From positions 1,115 through 34,813 of the forward strand of contig NZ_BBUY01000021.1 of the NCBI RefSeq assembly GCF_001590865.1: 33,699 bases of DNA, given 5' to 3'. Made by a program: the position numbers and the translations under genes. Of the stretch, positions 33,140-33,699 are shown piece after piece (within the stretch, counting starts at the first letter, position 1; the number at the start of each line of letters is the position of its first letter). The notes below the pieces were generated by a model. It made no database searches. It was not told where the DNA came from and saw only the letters and a list, made by a program, of their open reading frames with translations. The DNA is from Streptomyces sp. NBRC 110611 (GTDB lineage: Bacteria; Actinomycetota; Actinomycetes; Streptomycetales; Streptomycetaceae).

Positions 33140-33699
33140 TTCTGTCCGGCAGGCCCGGAAGAAGCAGGGCCTGCCCCTGGCTCAGCTCGGCTCACGCGGC
33201 GGCTGCTCCGCAGCCCAGGTCTCCCGGTATGAGCGGGGCATCTCGCCGCTGACGGACGTCACCGTGCTGCGGCGCCTCGCCGACGCGCTCGGCATCCCCC
33301 CGCAGGCCCTCGGCCTGACGCCCGAGCCAGAAGTCCGGCACGGACGCGTGATCGGGCCGATCACCGCCTACCCGCGGCTTCCGGGCTCTAGGGTGGGTAC
33401 GGCTGGTCAGGAGGACGGGGAGGATCGGGTGCGGCGCAGGCAGTTGCTGGCCCGTCTCGCGGTGACGGCCGCCGCGGCAGCCGGTGCTCCCGTCCTGACC
33501 ACAGGCAGGACAACAGCGGACGAGGCCGCACTCGGCGACGCGCTGACCGGTAGCCTCCGCGACGCGATGCTCGGCCTGCACACGCCCGTCGCCGTCCCGT
33601 ACGCAGCCGCTCTCCAGGCCGATCGCTCGTGCGCCTTCTCCGACTTCCACGCCTGCCGGTACGGCCGGCTCGCCGTCCGTCTACCCCGGCTGATCTGGG
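33132..33699 (+). CDS. XRE-family regulator, partial (runs off the window end)
   Basis: An uninterrupted frame from GTG 33132 reads VRSSVRQARKKQGLPLAQLG, then GCSAAQVSRYERGISPLTDV and LRRLADALGIPPQALGL, a complete HTH. It continues with RRRQLLARLAVTAAAAAGAP, then GDALTGSLRDAMLGLHTP and FSDFHACRYGRLAVRLPRLI. This is the start of the common Streptomyces XRE regulators with a C-terminal TPR-like region of 400 or more residues. Only about 189 residues are in the window. The start overlaps a NUDIX remnant on the other strand, so the true N-terminus may be slightly different or truncated. Confidence 0.75.
   Translation, partial: MRSSVRQARKKQGLPLAQLGSRGGCSAAQVSRYERGISPLTDVTVLRRLADALGIPPQALGLTPEPEVRHGRVIGPITAYPRLPGSRVGTAGQEDGEDRVRRRQLLARLAVTAAAAAGAPVLTTGRTTADEAALGDALTGSLRDAMLGLHTPVAVPYAAALQADRSCAFSDFHACRYGRLAVRLPRLIW

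Overview
The window is very GC-rich, its genes use G/C-ending codons, and its families are typical of Streptomyces: Tap/Tpg telomere proteins, MmyB-type XRE regulators, IS families common in actinomycetes, and a calerythrin-like EF-hand protein. It is most likely an accessory arm of a Streptomyces linear chromosome, or a linear plasmid. All assignments rest on reading the sequence; no database search was run.

Layout. (1) 1-7.9 kb is an insertion-sequence graveyard: an IS21-like element whose terminal repeats are split by an ISL3 element with a visible target duplication, whose istA is cut by a group II intron, followed by broken IS1182, IS3 and IS5 pieces. (2) 8.1-9.1 kb holds a row of very small plus-strand genes, followed by a degenerate stretch with a methyltransferase tail. 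(3) 10.3-12.1 kb is an IS3-family element abutting tpg and tap remnants, the telomere-replication pair of linear Streptomyces replicons. (4) 12.3-16.1 kb has a divergent XRE regulator/short-chain dehydrogenase pair with a palindromic operator candidate, then a glycosyltransferase. (5) 16.2-17.0 kb has DUF6192 and IS3 fragments and a small unknown gene. (6) 17.4-23.1 kb is a catabolic-looking cluster: an IclR regulator, a perfect 18-bp palindrome, two class III CoA-transferases (the second with an internal deletion) and a coupled pair of acyl-CoA dehydrogenase subunits. (7) 23.6-25.2 kb has a membrane protein, ISAs1 and methyltransferase fragments and an orphan barstar. (8) 29.1-25.9 kb on the minus strand is a tightly overlapping four-gene operon: EF-hand protein, divergent isopropylmalate-dehydrogenase-like enzyme, cysteine hydrolase and carboxyl-methyltransferase-like enzyme. 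(9) 29.3-31.0 kb has a LysR regulator divergent from a hexapeptide acetyltransferase. (10) 31.1-33.7 kb has IS5, XRE and NUDIX remnants, a membrane-anchored protein, and a partial XRE regulator running off the end.

The best candidates for undescribed biology are the four-gene EF-hand operon and the IclR/CoA-transferase/acyl-CoA dehydrogenase cluster. Single-base frameshifts are frequent in the mobile and telomere genes but absent from the adjacent metabolic operons, which points to real decay more than to a poor assembly, although several lie in homopolymers and deserve checking against raw reads.
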